From Ignelater luminosus (lineage: Eukaryota > Arthropoda > Insecta > Coleoptera > Elateridae), in contig VTPC01000512.1 of assembly GCA_011009095.1 (NCBI GenBank), forward strand, positions 1 to 64,000: DNA of 64,000 nucleotides, read 5' to 3'. The notes beneath the pieces are model-generated. The model made no database searches. It saw only the letters and a list, made by a program, of their open reading frames with translations, and was not told the DNA's origin. Of this stretch, positions 11,518-23,391 are shown in pieces (within the stretch, counting starts at the first letter, position 1; every line of letters begins with the position of its first letter). The position numbers were made by a program, and so were the translations under genes.

Positions 11518-14500
11518 GAATAAGCAATGAGTAATTAATTATTGCAAAGTAGATAATTACCATTTCTGGACTTAAATAATAAGGTGTGCCAACAACAGTT
11601 TGTGCTTGTGCTCTGGTGGTCATTATTTTCGAAATGCCAAAATCTCCTATTTTAATTGTACCATTTCTGTTTAAAAATATATTTGCAGCCTTGAGGTCTC
11701 TAGAAGGGGTACAGACATCTCTAGTATTTTACTAACTACAGGATTTCAGAAATACGCACCTATGCAATATTTTATGTGAATGCATGTAACTTATTCCATC
11801 AGTTATCTGCGACAATACTTCTAAAATATCTTTTTCTTTAAACATCTTTTTGCGTTCTCGACGTAAATTAATCAATTGCGCCAAATTACCATTATCAGCA
11901 TATTCCATTTCTATTAGTAACGATCCATCTCTTTCAAAGCTACCCATATACCTGAAAAGTTTTTAATTTGAAGAGTGTTGGAACTAAAACAGGAGAAATT
12001 GTAGAGGAAATATTACCAGTTATTGTTAAAATATTAATCATTGTGCACCGACCTTTCATTAAACGCACTAGTCATTAAAAGTGCTATTCAAATTGTAGTA
12101 TGTGTGGTAAGAGAGAGACCGGTCGGTTTGCAACGTATGCTACGACAACGAGTTGAACTCATACTGAATGAATCTGACGTTATTAGTAATAAAAAACTAC
12201 CTTAAGAATGTTCTATTGGATATTTAGAATTCCCAATAATAAGGAAGTTAGAGGCGAAAAACCTAAAACGTCATCTTGCCTTTTTTTGGTCATAATAAAT
12301 CGAGAACAAAATAAGTTAGCTAGAATCTCTTTTGAGATAATTGATCAACATAAAATCTAGCAACAGTTCCAAATTTAAACATACCAGGTGTATACCTATG
12401 AAATGAGACTTTCAGCTATTAGACCACAGATGTCGCTAGGAGTATTTTTAAACTGTCCCAAATGTCTTATTTTTTTCGTCTGTCATCTGTCAACAATATT
12501 CAATTCATTGTTTGTGATGTTTCATACAACAACGCATTTTTTTCGCTCTTAAAAATGTCGAATTTCGTGCCTTCAAACTACGATTTGCGGACATCGTTGA
12601 TTTTCTGTTATCAATTGAAGAAAAACGCTTCTCAAGCTCATCAAATGCTTATAGAAGCTTACGGTGGACATGCTCTAAGCAGAGCACAGTGCTTCAGGTG
12701 GTTTGAAAAATTCCGAAGTGGTGATTTTAGCGTGGAGAACGAGGAACGTGGCCGGCCACCGAAAAAGTTTGAGGACACCGAATTGCAAGCATTGTTGAAT
12801 GAAGATGATGGTCAAACGCAAGAAATGATGGCAGAGCAGTTGGGAGTGACCCAAAAAAACCATTTGCAAACGTTTGAAAGACATGGGCATGATTTTAAAG
12901 GTCGGAAGATGGGTGCCGCATGAACTGACTGAAAGGCAGCAAGAGAACCGAAAAACCACTTGTGAAATGCTGCTCTCCCGGTTCAAAAGGAAGTCTTTTT
13001 TGCATCGAATCGTTACGGGTGATGAAAAATGGGTGTATTTCTCCAATCCCAAGCGTAAACGATCGTATGGTCCGCCCGGCCACAAGCCAAAATCAACGGC
13101 CAAACCAAATCGCTTCGGCCGCAAGGCAATGCTGTGTGTTTTCTGGGATCAGCATGGTATGATTTGGTACGAGCTATTAAAACCAGGTGAAACAGTTGAC
13201 GGTGCACGCTACCAACGACAATTGGCCGATTTGAACAGCGCTATACACCGAAAACGCCCAGAATATGCCGATCGGCGTCACAAAGTAATTTTTCTTGATG
13301 ACAATGCACCACCACATCGAACAAGAGCGACCCGGGAATTGGTGGAGACGTACGATTGGGAACCGCTGGTGCATGCGGCTTACTCACCAGACTTGGCGCC
13401 TTCCGATTATCATTTGTTTGCATCGATGGGCCACGCACTTTCCGAGCAGCGGTTCAATTCTCACGAAGAAGCCAAAAAATGGCTCGATGATTGGTTTGCG
13501 GCCAAAGACGGCCAATTTTTTTGGCGCGGCATTCACAAATTGCCTGAGAGATGGGTAAAATGTGTCGCTAGCGATGGCTATTATTTTGAAGATTAAATTT
13601 GTAACCATTTTTTGTTAATAAACGTTTAAAATTGAAAAAAAAAGTCTCATTTCATAGGTATACACCTTATATGCTCTATTTCTTATAATAAGCGAGAACC
13701 TCATGCTTAAGCTCGAATCTCAAACACCCTGTACATACGCATACTAAGTATATTTAGACCTCTTTCTCTATATTATATGATAACATCCGTAGACAAATCA
13801 AAGAGACCTGATACAAAAATTCTTTTTAGAGTCTGGGTCTATTCGTTAAATAGTTATGGACGTTCAAACGTGACGTAGGTTATCACATTTACTTTCATAC
13901 CTTTTGAATTGCTCAGGCAAATTGATTCAAACTTCATGCGCGAGTGAGAGGTTTCTTTCCACAACTTCAAGCAAATTTAATCCGTTAATGTCATATTGTA
14001 TTAAATAACTTTGTTGAATTTAGAAATGCAGCTTTAAGTTAATTGCAAGCTCTTTCATTAACGTAGTCAGGCAAATGCTTGGGTTGAAAGCTATAATTTT
14101 GGTAATGATTCTTAAGAAATATTTAGTACCGAAATTTTGCTTTAAGAAAAAGTGGACAATTGTTTTATAAGGACAGACTAATAAGACTTTTAAGATATAA
14201 ACACATTTAAGTACGCTGGTACCTGTTTTAAATTTATTCTAGACATAGCTACATACCTAATTATATTAGGATGATTAAGAGATGCTAAAACATCAGCTTC
14301 ATTAAATGCTAGCTGTTTTTCAGCGTCCGACATATCAGACAGGAAAATTTCTTTTATAACCACGTCCTTGTTATCAGATAATCTCCTATAAAGAATAGCT
14401 GTTCCAAATGCTCCTAAAAGTATGTTAATTTGAAAATCAACAAGTGCGCTTATAGTTATTTGGTTCAAATTCTTACCTTTTCCAATCGCTTTAATTCTTT

Positions 14501-14534
14501 CATAACCTTCTAAATTACTTTTCCTCGAAACCAT
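2403..14534 (-). CDS. NimA-related kinase with RCC1 repeats (NEK8/NEK9 class)
   Basis: Ser/Thr kinase plus RCC1-type beta-propeller; relatives act at cilia, centrosomes and the mitotic spindle. Exons: 14534-14477, 14413-14257, 11951-11760, 11699-11561, 10526-10398, 10346-10153, 10096-9960, 9900-9783, 9726-9599, 9520-9385, 9317-8969, 7686-7513, 6218-6127, 5647-5470 and 2477-2403. All phases join and the model closes at 751 codons. The kinase has a GKGAFG loop (18-23), K40, HRD (135-137), DFG (155-157) and GTPYYLSPE. RCC1 blades run from about 290 to 640 (LVYTWGKDTFGQL, KVYSWGSSSNGQLGLG). A Ser-rich tail ends in an exon coding VPDWMDTN...AEFA. Oddities: an in-frame TGA at codon 358 (9835-9833); very short introns of 56 nt (10152-10097) and 59 nt (9959-9901); and a 2.3 kb intron 2 carrying a mariner. 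A 41 nt alternative intron (GTAACA donor, acceptor at about 10118) is also possible between exons 6 and 7. The length resembles NEK8 more than NEK9. Confidence 0.88.
2564..3210. mobile_element. Possible non-autonomous TIR element
   Basis: The ends are inverted copies of ATGTTACCARCAA (left at 2564, right at about 3198-3210). Inside, two degenerate direct copies of a block beginning TTTTCGATGTAGAA lie at about 2761 and 2926, and a short hairpin (GCAATCCTA/TAGGATTGC) lies at 2590-2635. There is no credible ORF. It lies in the last intron of the kinase gene. Boundaries are approximate and no clear target duplication was found. Confidence 0.4.
3211..5469. other. Remainder of last NEK intron
   Basis: AT-rich intron DNA. 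It holds a hairpin at about 3774-3815 with arms around ACGTACCGAAACT, and a 20 bp palindrome of CAATTG units near 5035-5053. A GC-richer patch lies at 4360-4440. No exon is recognised, but a small one could be missed in 3 kb. Confidence 0.45.
6406..6728. mobile_element. MITE with repeated GGACGT motifs
   Basis: Imperfect terminal inverted repeats begin CATATAGCACAGAACGTCCA on the left, and the same read inverted ends at 6728. The body repeats the hexamer GGACGT or its complement many times (GTCCATTGGA-like units), unlike the surrounding intron. No ORF. It sits in the intron between kinase exons 12 and 13. Confidence 0.65.
7687..8968. other. NEK intron 11
   Basis: An intron of 1.28 kb. A short open stretch on + at about 8040-8350 looks weakly coding-like but matches nothing I know. 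There is no convincing exon or element boundary. Confidence 0.4.
10527..11560. other. NEK intron 4 with (AAT)n tract
   Basis: An intron of about 1.03 kb. It holds an AAT trinucleotide run at about 11490-11518 and a GC-richer patch around 10990-11110 of unknown origin, possibly a decayed repeat. No coding signal. Confidence 0.45.
12384..13669 (+). mobile_element. Mos1-like mariner transposon (mauritiana type)
   Basis: Cut-and-paste DNA transposon of 1286 bp, the same length as Mos1. The TIRs are nearly identical over about 28 bp: AGGTGTATACCTATGAAATG on the left and its complement on the right, differing only in the outermost two bases (CC against TA). It is flanked by TA dinucleotides at 12382-12383 and 13670-13671. 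It is inserted in NEK intron 2, in the orientation opposite to the kinase gene. The good preservation suggests a recent arrival. Confidence 0.93.
12555..13596 (+). pseudogene. Mariner transposase, single frameshift
   Basis: DD34D transposase that would bind the TIRs and cut and join the element. It starts MSNFVPSNYDLRT, close to Mos1. An N-terminal helix-turn-helix region is followed by WVPHEL and by catalytic Asp residues in GDEKW, in LDDNAPPH and in SPDLAPSD. It ends SDGYYFED with TAA at 13594-13596. The frame breaks at a run of seven A (12853-12859), where the Mos1-like reading needs six. Apart from that one base the two halves together have the full family length of about 346 residues. 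The upstream Met at 12462 is not the family start. It could be a true slippage mutation or a homopolymer sequencing error. Confidence 0.9.
13670..14256. other. Remainder of NEK intron 2
   Basis: AT-rich intron DNA between the mariner and kinase exon 2. Nothing recognisable. Confidence 0.5.
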
Positions 14535-14979
14535 CTTTTAAAAGATGCTTGTAGAGAATCACTTGTAATAAAAATGTAAAACGAGGTCTGTCTGTAGATT
14601 TAAATTGTGATTTACTGTGTTACTTGAATAATTTACAAAAATTTAGCTTTTGTTGACGTTAACATCGCCATGGAAACATTTTAAAAGTGTACAGTATCAC
14701 TAAAGCAGATTTATTTAATATTTATGAAAGTACAATTATAATTTTCCCTCGTTATCGATTAGCTTACAAAGAATATACTGCGTATGTATACGCATATAAG
14801 GAAATACTGCGGCTTATTCTAAGATACAAAAAAGCTCTTAAAATTCATGAACTTGTTGTATTTTACATAGAAATAGTCCAAAAATTAGTTACCAATAATC
14901 TAGCGTTTTATTTGTGGTTAGTTCTATACCGGGTGTTATGATGCAATAACTTTAATTTCTCGGGCGAAATTACTAACAA
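14535..14979. other. Upstream region of the NEK gene
   Basis: Likely 5' UTR and promoter of the kinase. I see no defined TATA box or other motif. The + strand open frame at 14687-14941 has no coding character. Confidence 0.4.
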
Positions 14980-15820
14980 GCTGTGTCTAAGATAAGGATG
15001 CACAGCATGGGGATCTTGAAAACGGTAAGAGATACAGGATCGGTTAAATAGGATGAAGGCTGGCTATTTATAGGACCATTTTGTTGGCGTTTGCAAAATC
15101 TAGATATTTTGGATAGTTTCCGAGGTATTTAAAAAAAAGTAGATTTCTCGATTTTCGTTATTTTTTCTTTTCTTTATTTGAAGAGATATCAGAAAGCCAT
15201 TATTTATTATTATTTCAATTTCTTCTGCTATAAATTAATGCATTCTGCAGTACCCTGACCTGCACGATCAGCTGATTTAATACCTCTAGATTTCTTTTCT
15301 CTCGGGTTGTGTCAAGAATTATGTGCTCAACCAAGATTTTAAAGATAAACAGCAATTATTACAGTTGGTCACGGCAGCGTTCAACACAAAAAAATCAAAA
15401 CCAAAATAACTCTATCATGTTTACATCATTAGAATCGTGACAACAAGAGCTATCCAAAATAATCTTTAATTGTTTTTCCGCCTATTTAAAAAAAATTGAA
15501 GTTGATGATGGTTACTCGAAACCGAAACCTTGTACACAGATTTTGTTAGCGTATTTTACTAGAGCACAAAAAGTGGCAATGGATATGTGGTTTTAGGTTT
15601 CCGATATCTCTTCAAATAAATGAAAGAAAAAATAAAAACGAAAATCGGGAAATCTACTTTTTTTTAAATATCTCCGAAACTACCCAAGATATCTAGATTT
15701 TGCAAACGCCAACAAAAAGGTCCTATAAATAGTCAACTTTCATCCCAATTAACCGATGCTGTATCTTTTACCGTTTCCAAGATCCCCATGCTGTGCATCC
15801 TTATCTTGGACACACTGTAT
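14980..15820. mobile_element. Mariner-derived fold-back element, copy A
   Basis: Long inverted arms of over 200 bp. The left arm begins GTGTCTAAGATAAGGATGCA and continues through GGTAAGAGATAC and TTGGCGTTTGCAAAATCTAGA; the right arm at about 15600-15820 is its complement, ending in TTGGACACACTGTA. Inside, on + at 15250-15306, is a decayed transposase stretch reading (stop)PARSADLIPLDFF, the last catalytic Asp region of Tc1/mariner enzymes with the usual Trp replaced by TGA. A second copy lies at 55872-56874. Confidence 0.75.
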
Positions 15821-16403
15821 ACAGTTTCCCAAATATAGTATAAGCTGGTGTAGAAAAGCGCATTTACCTTTTTCTTGTTCTACAGATTCTTTGAACATAG
15901 AGAGGATTTTTATGTTCAAAAGTTTTGTTGAAATTATATATAACATACCATTTGGAGATTGCATTGCTATAATAAAAAAATAACACTTAAAGGTTTCATA
16001 AAATCTTAGTTTACTCGAAAACGACGCATCTAAAATAGGAGCTAACCGTGTTTGTTAAATTAGTTGTAAATTTCAGAAATAATAAAGCTATATACTATTT
16101 CGGTGATGTAATATTTTTACTATTCTACAGCTTCGTCATTAGGTAGTGTAGCAAATATAAAAGTTTGTGAAAGAGTAGACGATGAAAAATCGTACAAAGA
16201 CTTTTTATATTGATGAATTGCATTTTTATCACTAAAAGTTATCATTTCAGTGTTGTGCCCAGCGTAGGATTAACAAGTAAATCAAGTTTTACAAAAAGTG
16301 GGCAAGCTAGCTCGGAAACAAAACCACAGAATTTATTATGGCGGGTACTTTAAATGTTTTTATTAAACAAATGATTACAATGAAATTAATTGATTAATAA
16401 TTA
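15821..16403. other. Intergenic DNA
   Basis: AT-rich, with no ORF or repeat boundary recognised. Confidence 0.4.
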
Positions 16404-16434
16404 TACAGGGTCCGGCAGAAAAACCTCTCACATT

Positions 16435-18866
16435 CAGTGGCGTAAATATAATTTTAGGGTCTTCCCGCAAACATAATTTCGAGGCCCCTTAGTACTTCAT
16501 GATTTACATAATATTTAAGAAACACAGCACTTTATACCACCTTGTATTTTTAATTAGTATACGGTAGTTAGGTACTTATGCAACAGACAAATTACAAATT
16601 TGTTTTTATTTATTTATTTACAAGGTAATCTTATTAGAAACTAGGTGCATAGGACATTTATGTGTTACAAGATTTAAGGTACTAAATACATTGTTATATA
16701 GACACTTGTCTAGCTTTCCTGTTGGCAAAATTTTCAATAACTTTCTTTACAACTGACTTATTCTTTTTTAAATAAAATTTAGAAGTGTTTGACCGAATTT
16801 AATAGTTACACTTTGACTATTTGACTTAGTTCTGAATAAGTGAGTTCTGAATTATAACTGTGGCCAGGCCCGTAGCGCCTGCGTGATGAAACATATTTTA
16901 GCGCCCTCCCGCCCAATGTATTCGCTTCTTTTTGCAAGATATTTAATCGGAGATATTTGCGAAACTTTAGTATACGATATAAGGTGTACAATTGTCTCAC
17001 GCATCATAAAAAGTTTACAAAACTTACTGCTTTAATTTTTCCTCGGTTTCGGAAAAATGAAAATAACACAAATAAATAACATGTACATTGACCCCAAAAA
17101 GAGAATGGACATAGCTATAATTAATTCTAAGGTATTTATAGTTGTGTAGGCAACCCATTCTACAATATCACCATTACTTTCATGCCAAGGCAGCCCTCTG
17201 TAAGGTGTCTATCTCAACTAGTTTCGCATCATTGAATCTTTACCTTTTTTCGGTTTTTAAATAAATCTTAGATGTGAAAGCTAAACATTTGTGTGCATCT
17301 TTTTCAAGGAAGGAATACAGTTAAGACTTAAGTTCATAATAGAAATTGGTCCAAAAGGTTGTGTGTATTAGAAAAGTTTTTAATTAACACTAATCGTTAG
17401 ATTGTATTGTCAATTAACTTCCAGAATGTTTCGTGAAGAAGGCATTAATTTTAAGCATCAACTTAAAGCTCTAAAAGAAGCGTATTATATAACCCATTGA
17501 GGAATATTCTGTTTAATTCTGAGAGAGCATTTTCCTTCTGCCAGCAATTCGTGATTTATTCTCAGCACTTTTTGTCAAAGTGTATCAACATTTATCAATA
17601 ACTTGCAGGAGCTGAGGTTAAATTTAATAACATCGTAGTAATTTTATTTATTTAATTAAGTTACAAGTGTAAACAAATAAAACTTATTAACGAAATACCC
17701 GTTTCTCTTCTTGGGTCATTTGCTGTTAAACAATACCAGAACATTCTTATTTAATCGTCGAAAAGTGTGTTATTTATTCCTTGAAAAGGATGCTGTCGTG
17801 TCTTAAGGTTATTTCGGGTGCCGCTTAGGTAGAGATTCAATGAAGTGGATCTAATTGCGACAGGCGCTCTGCAGAGAACCTGCCTTGGCTTGAATTGCTT
17901 GAAAGTAATAGTGATGTTGTTGCCTACGCAACTGGTACTTAGCTCTGGCCATTCTCTTTTTTGGGGCGCTGTACACTTGTACAGGTGCATTAAGTTTCCT
18001 TTTGTCTACAAAAACTCAATGTACCCCTTTGCTCTAAAATAATTAGAAAAACAAATAATTAGGCATTTCAGTTACGTTAAATATTCATTGTTAAATTCGT
18101 ATGATTGATGAACCAATTCTACACCTGTATAATGTAACTACTTACTGTTGTTTCACTACCGTGTTTGGAAAAGTAAAAGAACGATAAAAACTAAAGAATA
18201 AATAATGAGGCATTCCAATAAATAACTCAGAATTTACGTGAAAGTTAAGCAGAGTTTAAGCCAAAGGTGAAAGACTCAATATAAACATCTCCGTAGTTGT
18301 TTATGAGGTGCTGTATACCCCGCCCTTCATTTGGGTTTAATTGTAGGAATGAGTATCGTTGCAAAGAATCTTGTAAAATATTTTTCTATTACCTTGTGTA
18401 CCATATAATTTTCTAAATCGTGTATAGCCTGGAAAAATTATGAATGCGATTTCATTGAATTCGCGCCCCTTATAAGTGGCGCCCGCGTGTTAGACACGCA
18501 CTGCCCGCCCGCCAGCTAGGGCCCTGACTGTGGCAAGAAATATTTTAAATTTGTTTATATATACTACAATTAACACCATAAAGTTATTTATATTTTAAGG
18601 GTAGAAGGAAAGTAAAAGTTGGACAGATGTGAAACGGATATTATTGCCCTTCTACAAGTGACTTTTAAATCGACTACCTGACAACATAATAGAGATTTTA
18701 CTTGAAAGTAAAAAGTAAAATGAACTGGGCAATAAGAATTTCGCTTATCCAGACTTTTCTATTTATATGGCTATTTTTATTTCATATCTGTAAACGACTG
18801 TGGGGCCCCCAAATCCTTCGGGCCCTCCCGCACTGCGGGCTTTTGCGTCCACTATTTACGCCACTG
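16435..18866. mobile_element. hAT-type element inserted in the 16404-19236 element
   Basis: A perfect 14 bp TIR, CAGTGGCGTAAATA, lies at both ends. The flanking 8 bp are CTCACATT (16427-16434) and CCCACATT (18867-18874): a target duplication with one mismatch, as expected for hAT transposons. No transposase is recognisable, so it is either non-autonomous or internally replaced. It carries a second hAT-type element at 16865-18526. Confidence 0.8.
16865..18526. mobile_element. Second hAT-type element nested inside the first
   Basis: It starts CAGGCCCGTAGCGCC and ends with the complement of CAGGGCCCTAGCTGGC. A perfect 8 bp target duplication ACTGTGGC lies at 16857-16864 and 18527-18534. The subterminal regions are GC-rich, unlike the AT-rich body. 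The 1662 bp contain no transposase I can recognise. It is the innermost and so the youngest insertion of the nest. Confidence 0.82.
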
Positions 18867-19236
18867 CCCACATTTTGCTTCGTCACTGTGCGCGAATCAA
18901 CGAAGAGAGGAAAATCTTAGTTTGCGCTACTAGTAGTGGACGCCTTGCTATTTTAGTTGTCATCATGAATTGGACTGATGGGCATCGTGCTTTCGTTGTC
19001 GAAAGATTTATCAAAAAAAAAACGATTTTAAGGGAAATGTAATGCAGAAACTGCTTTTATACACTTTTGTTTAAAAAAATAAAATTCTAAATAGACTTTT
19101 ACTTAAATCTTAAAATATGGCAACTAAACTGGCAAGGCGCCCACTACTAATAGCGCACACTAAGGTTCTCCTTTCTTCGTTGATTCGCGCACAGTAGCTT
19201 AACAAAATGTGGGAAGTTTTTTTGCCGGACCCTGTA

Positions 19237-22200
19237 TTTTTAAAATACTTTATCTATCTCGATAAAAAGTTTAACAAATTATTTTTATTATATTTATGAA
19301 CTGAAGGCTCATTTTGACACCAAACACTGTAACATATGCAACATATGCCAAAAGAACAATTTATTGCACTCATTGTACTTCCCAGTCTTACAAAAAATTG
19401 CTCTTGTGGCACTTGTCACATAATATAATACTTTAATAATAATGATAGAATATTGGATTTTAGTCAGTTCATTTCTAGAAGATCTACTATAGTACTATAT
19501 CCTGTATGCTGCAGGTATTGTGTGTGTGTAATCGTAAAAACAGTAATCTTGTGTTTGCCATCGAAGACATCAAGATCAGAAATTTCTTTGGATTTATAAG
19601 GAATAAGAAAAAACAAGTATTATAATTTCATTATATATTGGTCAGCAATTAGGTATACATACACTTTACATTAAAGCTCGTGTTGTATTTATATCACATT
19701 TTTCGAGACTCTTTAATAACTAAGAATTGAGAAATAAAACATTACTTTGACTGCAAATGAATTTCTTGTAACGACAACGATAAGATCCCATTCTAGACTA
19801 TAATCACAGTAAGGATAACAAAGATATAGGGAGTATATATCTACGAAAACAATACAATTATTTTAAAAAAATAGAATTCTTGCAATAAATTTTCTTTTGG
19901 GAGCAAAATTGATGCAAAGATCTTAAATTATATTGGTACTGGTTTTTTTAGATTGGCTCCAAAAATAAAAATTGGAAAAATAAAAAGTTCTGTTACGTAA
20001 CCAATACCTTAAGGATACCTTACTGTTAACTTAATAAACTGTATAAAACATTGTTGAGAAAATTAACTATTCATCTTCTAGACTATACAATTAATTATTT
20101 TTCAGTTCGTTAGTTCCCAAGATAGCCTACTAAAAAAAAATAAAGGAAATAATAAAAATGGAATAAAAATTGTTTTGCATCACAATTTATACATTTAAAT
20201 TCTGTTGTGCAATTTTTGTGCGCATAACATTTCTTAAAAGAATTTTCAAAAACATGTTACAAATAGGAAAATCGACAAGGTGTTTAAGAATCTCATTCTA
20301 TATAGAAAGAATAAACAATGCATAACGAAAGTTGTGGAAGTGACTAATATTACGGAAGGATAGAAGTTCATATCATCAATTATCTTGATTTCATCATTGA
20401 GTAATAAATTTTATAGTGCAAGTTTCACTTGAACTAATAATCTTTATAATTCGTTGATGTAAGTTATGTGAATATTAATATTTTTATGACAAGTCTAATT
20501 GCAGTATTAAGCTAATTATAGGGAAACTGTTCTAATGCGCGATCTTCATTGTTACTTTGTAAAGAAAGTGTTATTCATCTTACTCCTACTCTTCTTTGAC
20601 AAGCATCCAATAGATTATCAATGATAGTAAAAGAAAACTAAGACAAAATGGCTTGTCAAAGTGAAGGATGGATTAAGATCAGAGAATAATAGAGATTCTC
20701 TTACAATTACATTGTTTAAGCACCTAAACAATGAAAGTCCATTATACAAACATGCAATCAACAATATCAAGAACAGCAATGAAAAATTAACAAACAATGT
20801 ATAAACAAATAACTTAGTCAAACAAAAGCATAAACAGAGTGCTAAAGAATCAAACTTAAGAAAACAAAAGATTAATAAAACAGAACTGACAAAACAGATT
20901 ACTCGTCTCATATTAAAATTTATTAGTGGCCTTACCATCAAAATAATTTAAGAAAATGCATTAGACGAAACCAAAAAAGTTATGAAAACTATGAGTAATA
21001 ACAAACCGACTAATTGTGACTAAATAAGTGCCAAAAAGCATCAATCCTTCAGAAAGACTTGCTGTTCCTGATATTGTATAATTATAACTTGTTTTGATTT
21101 GTGCGTACCTTGTGTGCCTATAAAAGAAATTACTTATTTCTTAAATTTCTATCAAAATCCCGAAATATATAATTAAAAGTTGTATCCACTTTGTTTAAAG
21201 AAGTTGAAATGCTAATTAGACTAACAATACCAAGTAATTTTTTAAAAATAGCTGGTGTGACGTCATACCTATCTGAAATCAGTCTGTAAATCACATGAGT
21301 TTTAATAATTACATTATTGTCCGTAATTATGTAAAAGTTATAAGCTCATATGTTTATACAAAAAAGTAGTTTTAGATAGTCTTTATCAAATTATACAGGG
21401 TATCCCAGGGAACTGGAAACCCCCATTTTCTTCTTTTTGTTCTACTGGTACACTGCTTGAAGTACATATATTATTTCTGTACACTATCTAGTTCTAACCG
21501 AGAACTAGACAGACACAGAAATGATTAATTATCCACTAACATTTGATGTTCTCGATCTCGAAAATTCAAAAAAATGTGAAACGTTGAAAGTATGCGGGAA
21601 CTATTTAAGTATATAAAACGAAACTTTTATTTTGTGCTCATATAATTAGATTGAATTATTTTTTGTTTTTATTTCTTTATTAGCTAACGGCAAGAAATAT
21701 AAAAATATTCAAATGAAGACATACTTTGCAACAAGAATTATTCTAATACATAGTAATTGTTCAAACAATTGCAAAATAAAGCTAAGCAAAAATCTCGTGG
21801 CTCAGTTCTAGGTATTACAAAAAGTCAGTTTTTTACCCTTTGATAAATTTTGAGAGAAATGTCAGTGTTAATACAAAGATATTTTGCAGATCAACAAGTC
21901 GATATTTCTTTAAAAATTCGCCAAGAATGTAAAATTAACTTTTTGTTAGAGCTCTAGAGTAAGAGAAAGTTGTGTGAGTGAGCCACAGAATTTTTGTTTA
22001 GTTTTTTCTTAAATTGGCTGAACAATTGTTAACGTTTTACAGTAGCATATTGCAGAACATCATTTTCTTTTAAACTAAAAAAAACTGAAAAGTAGTTCAA
22101 TCTTTTGGGAGTTGATTTCACCCCCTTATAGCGCACATACGGTTACACCACTTGTAAAATATATTATTGTAAATGATCGAGTATCATCTGATGTATCTTG

Positions 22201-23360
22201 TAATTAAACGTTTCTGCATTTGTTAAATATAACACACCTTCATTATACATATTTTTATTTTAATGTTATATCAGTTGATGCTACCCATACATAATAAAAA
22301 TTAATTAAAATTCAGAACTACTTTGTAAGTATACATACTATACCATATTTTGTAATGCAAAAGTTAAAATTCACTAGCTTGATAAATCCTTTTTAATTAT
22401 ATACAATAACTCGATTGAGCAATCAGAAGTAAACTTTCATTATTCTCTATTCTCAATACCAAAGAAAAAATCCTGAATTAATGCTATTTTTGAATATAAA
22501 ATTTAACCTTACCTAATCAGATATTGTCAAAACTTTCAAAAAGACTTGTACGATTATTTAAAAATTTCTTTCTTGTTATAATTTGACTTAAGCACCTTGT
22601 CTGTTATGACAAAAAATACCCTTGTTAGGGGTTGCTTAACATTTGTTCAAATTGCACAATATGCGAAAATGTCTTCGTTGTTCCTAATAGAGATGCCGCT
22701 AATAGTTTTGTTAAAGTAGAATTGAGGCTAAAGTATATTTTATGTTTTAGGAATGCAACCCCTAGGTGCAATATTTTCTGCATACATACATTGAGCAAAA
22801 TAATCAAACACTTAAAGTCTATCATGATAATGAACATAGTCAAAACTCCATAAACAGAGTGCAATCAAATAAATGTCACCATTGATGGAAACACTTATTT
22901 CATCATATCTTATAAATAACCACGATCTAAAACTAAATCCAGTTATTAATTGCATTAAATTCTAATTGATCACATTGAAGGTTAAATAGGGATAATTATA
23001 TTCTTAAGATTTTCTTGTAGCCTTGTAAAATCTTTTGAGTAATCTACTTCAAAGATCTATCTGTAGTATCAATAATATGTAGTTTTAATTTTGTACAAAT
23101 GGCAGTACTTTATGTTTTCAAATAGGTCTATGAAAATAAAAGCTGTTAGACTGTAGTACTACTTACTAATTTAATATTAAAATAACATACCTACCTACCG
23201 CTTCTTATTCTTTTGTAAATCATATACCCGTATTAGAAACCACCGTTTTGCAATGTAAGGAAAAACTACAGAAAAATCTTATGAATGTTAAAATCCCTAT
23301 TTGTAGTCTTTTGAAAAATTCTATCTATTTAAGCTTAGACAGAGACTTTGCACAGTTTGA
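19237..23360. other. Long gene-poor stretch downstream of the Rab gene
   Basis: About 4 kb of AT-rich DNA. The motif TACAGGGTATCCCAGGGAAC near 21396 looks like a transposon end without a visible partner. A + strand stretch at about 20650-20805 is open for about 50 codons, but I recognise nothing in it. No gene is supported. Confidence 0.4.
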
Positions 23361-23366
23361 TTTATT
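23361..23366 (-). promoter_or_regulatory. Poly(A) signal of the Rab gene
   Basis: AATAAA on the minus strand, 26-31 bases past the Rab stop codon. Confidence 0.6.
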
Positions 23367-23391
23367 TGGGGTATAATGCCTTTTGCGTTTT

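Larger units (their letters stand above)
16404..19236. mobile_element. Fold-back TIR element, outermost of a three-level nest
   Basis: The ends are TACAGGGTCCGGCAGAAAAAC on the left and its near complement on the right, with TA at both edges. With the nested insertion removed, the left end (16404-16434) continues directly at 18875, giving arms of about 125 bp. The arms share CTGTGCGCGAATCAACGAAG and the block around TAGTAGTGG; they pair 18875-18955 with 19118-19200. The original element was therefore about 400 bp. No ORF. Confidence 0.8.

Noticed and set aside
12675..13607. Several open frames on - and in other + frames under the mariner
   Set aside because: Shadows of the transposase reading, with no family match.
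20618..20941. 107-residue hydrophobic open frame on -
   Set aside because: It is the complement of A-rich DNA. Hydrophobicity is a by-product of T-rich codons.
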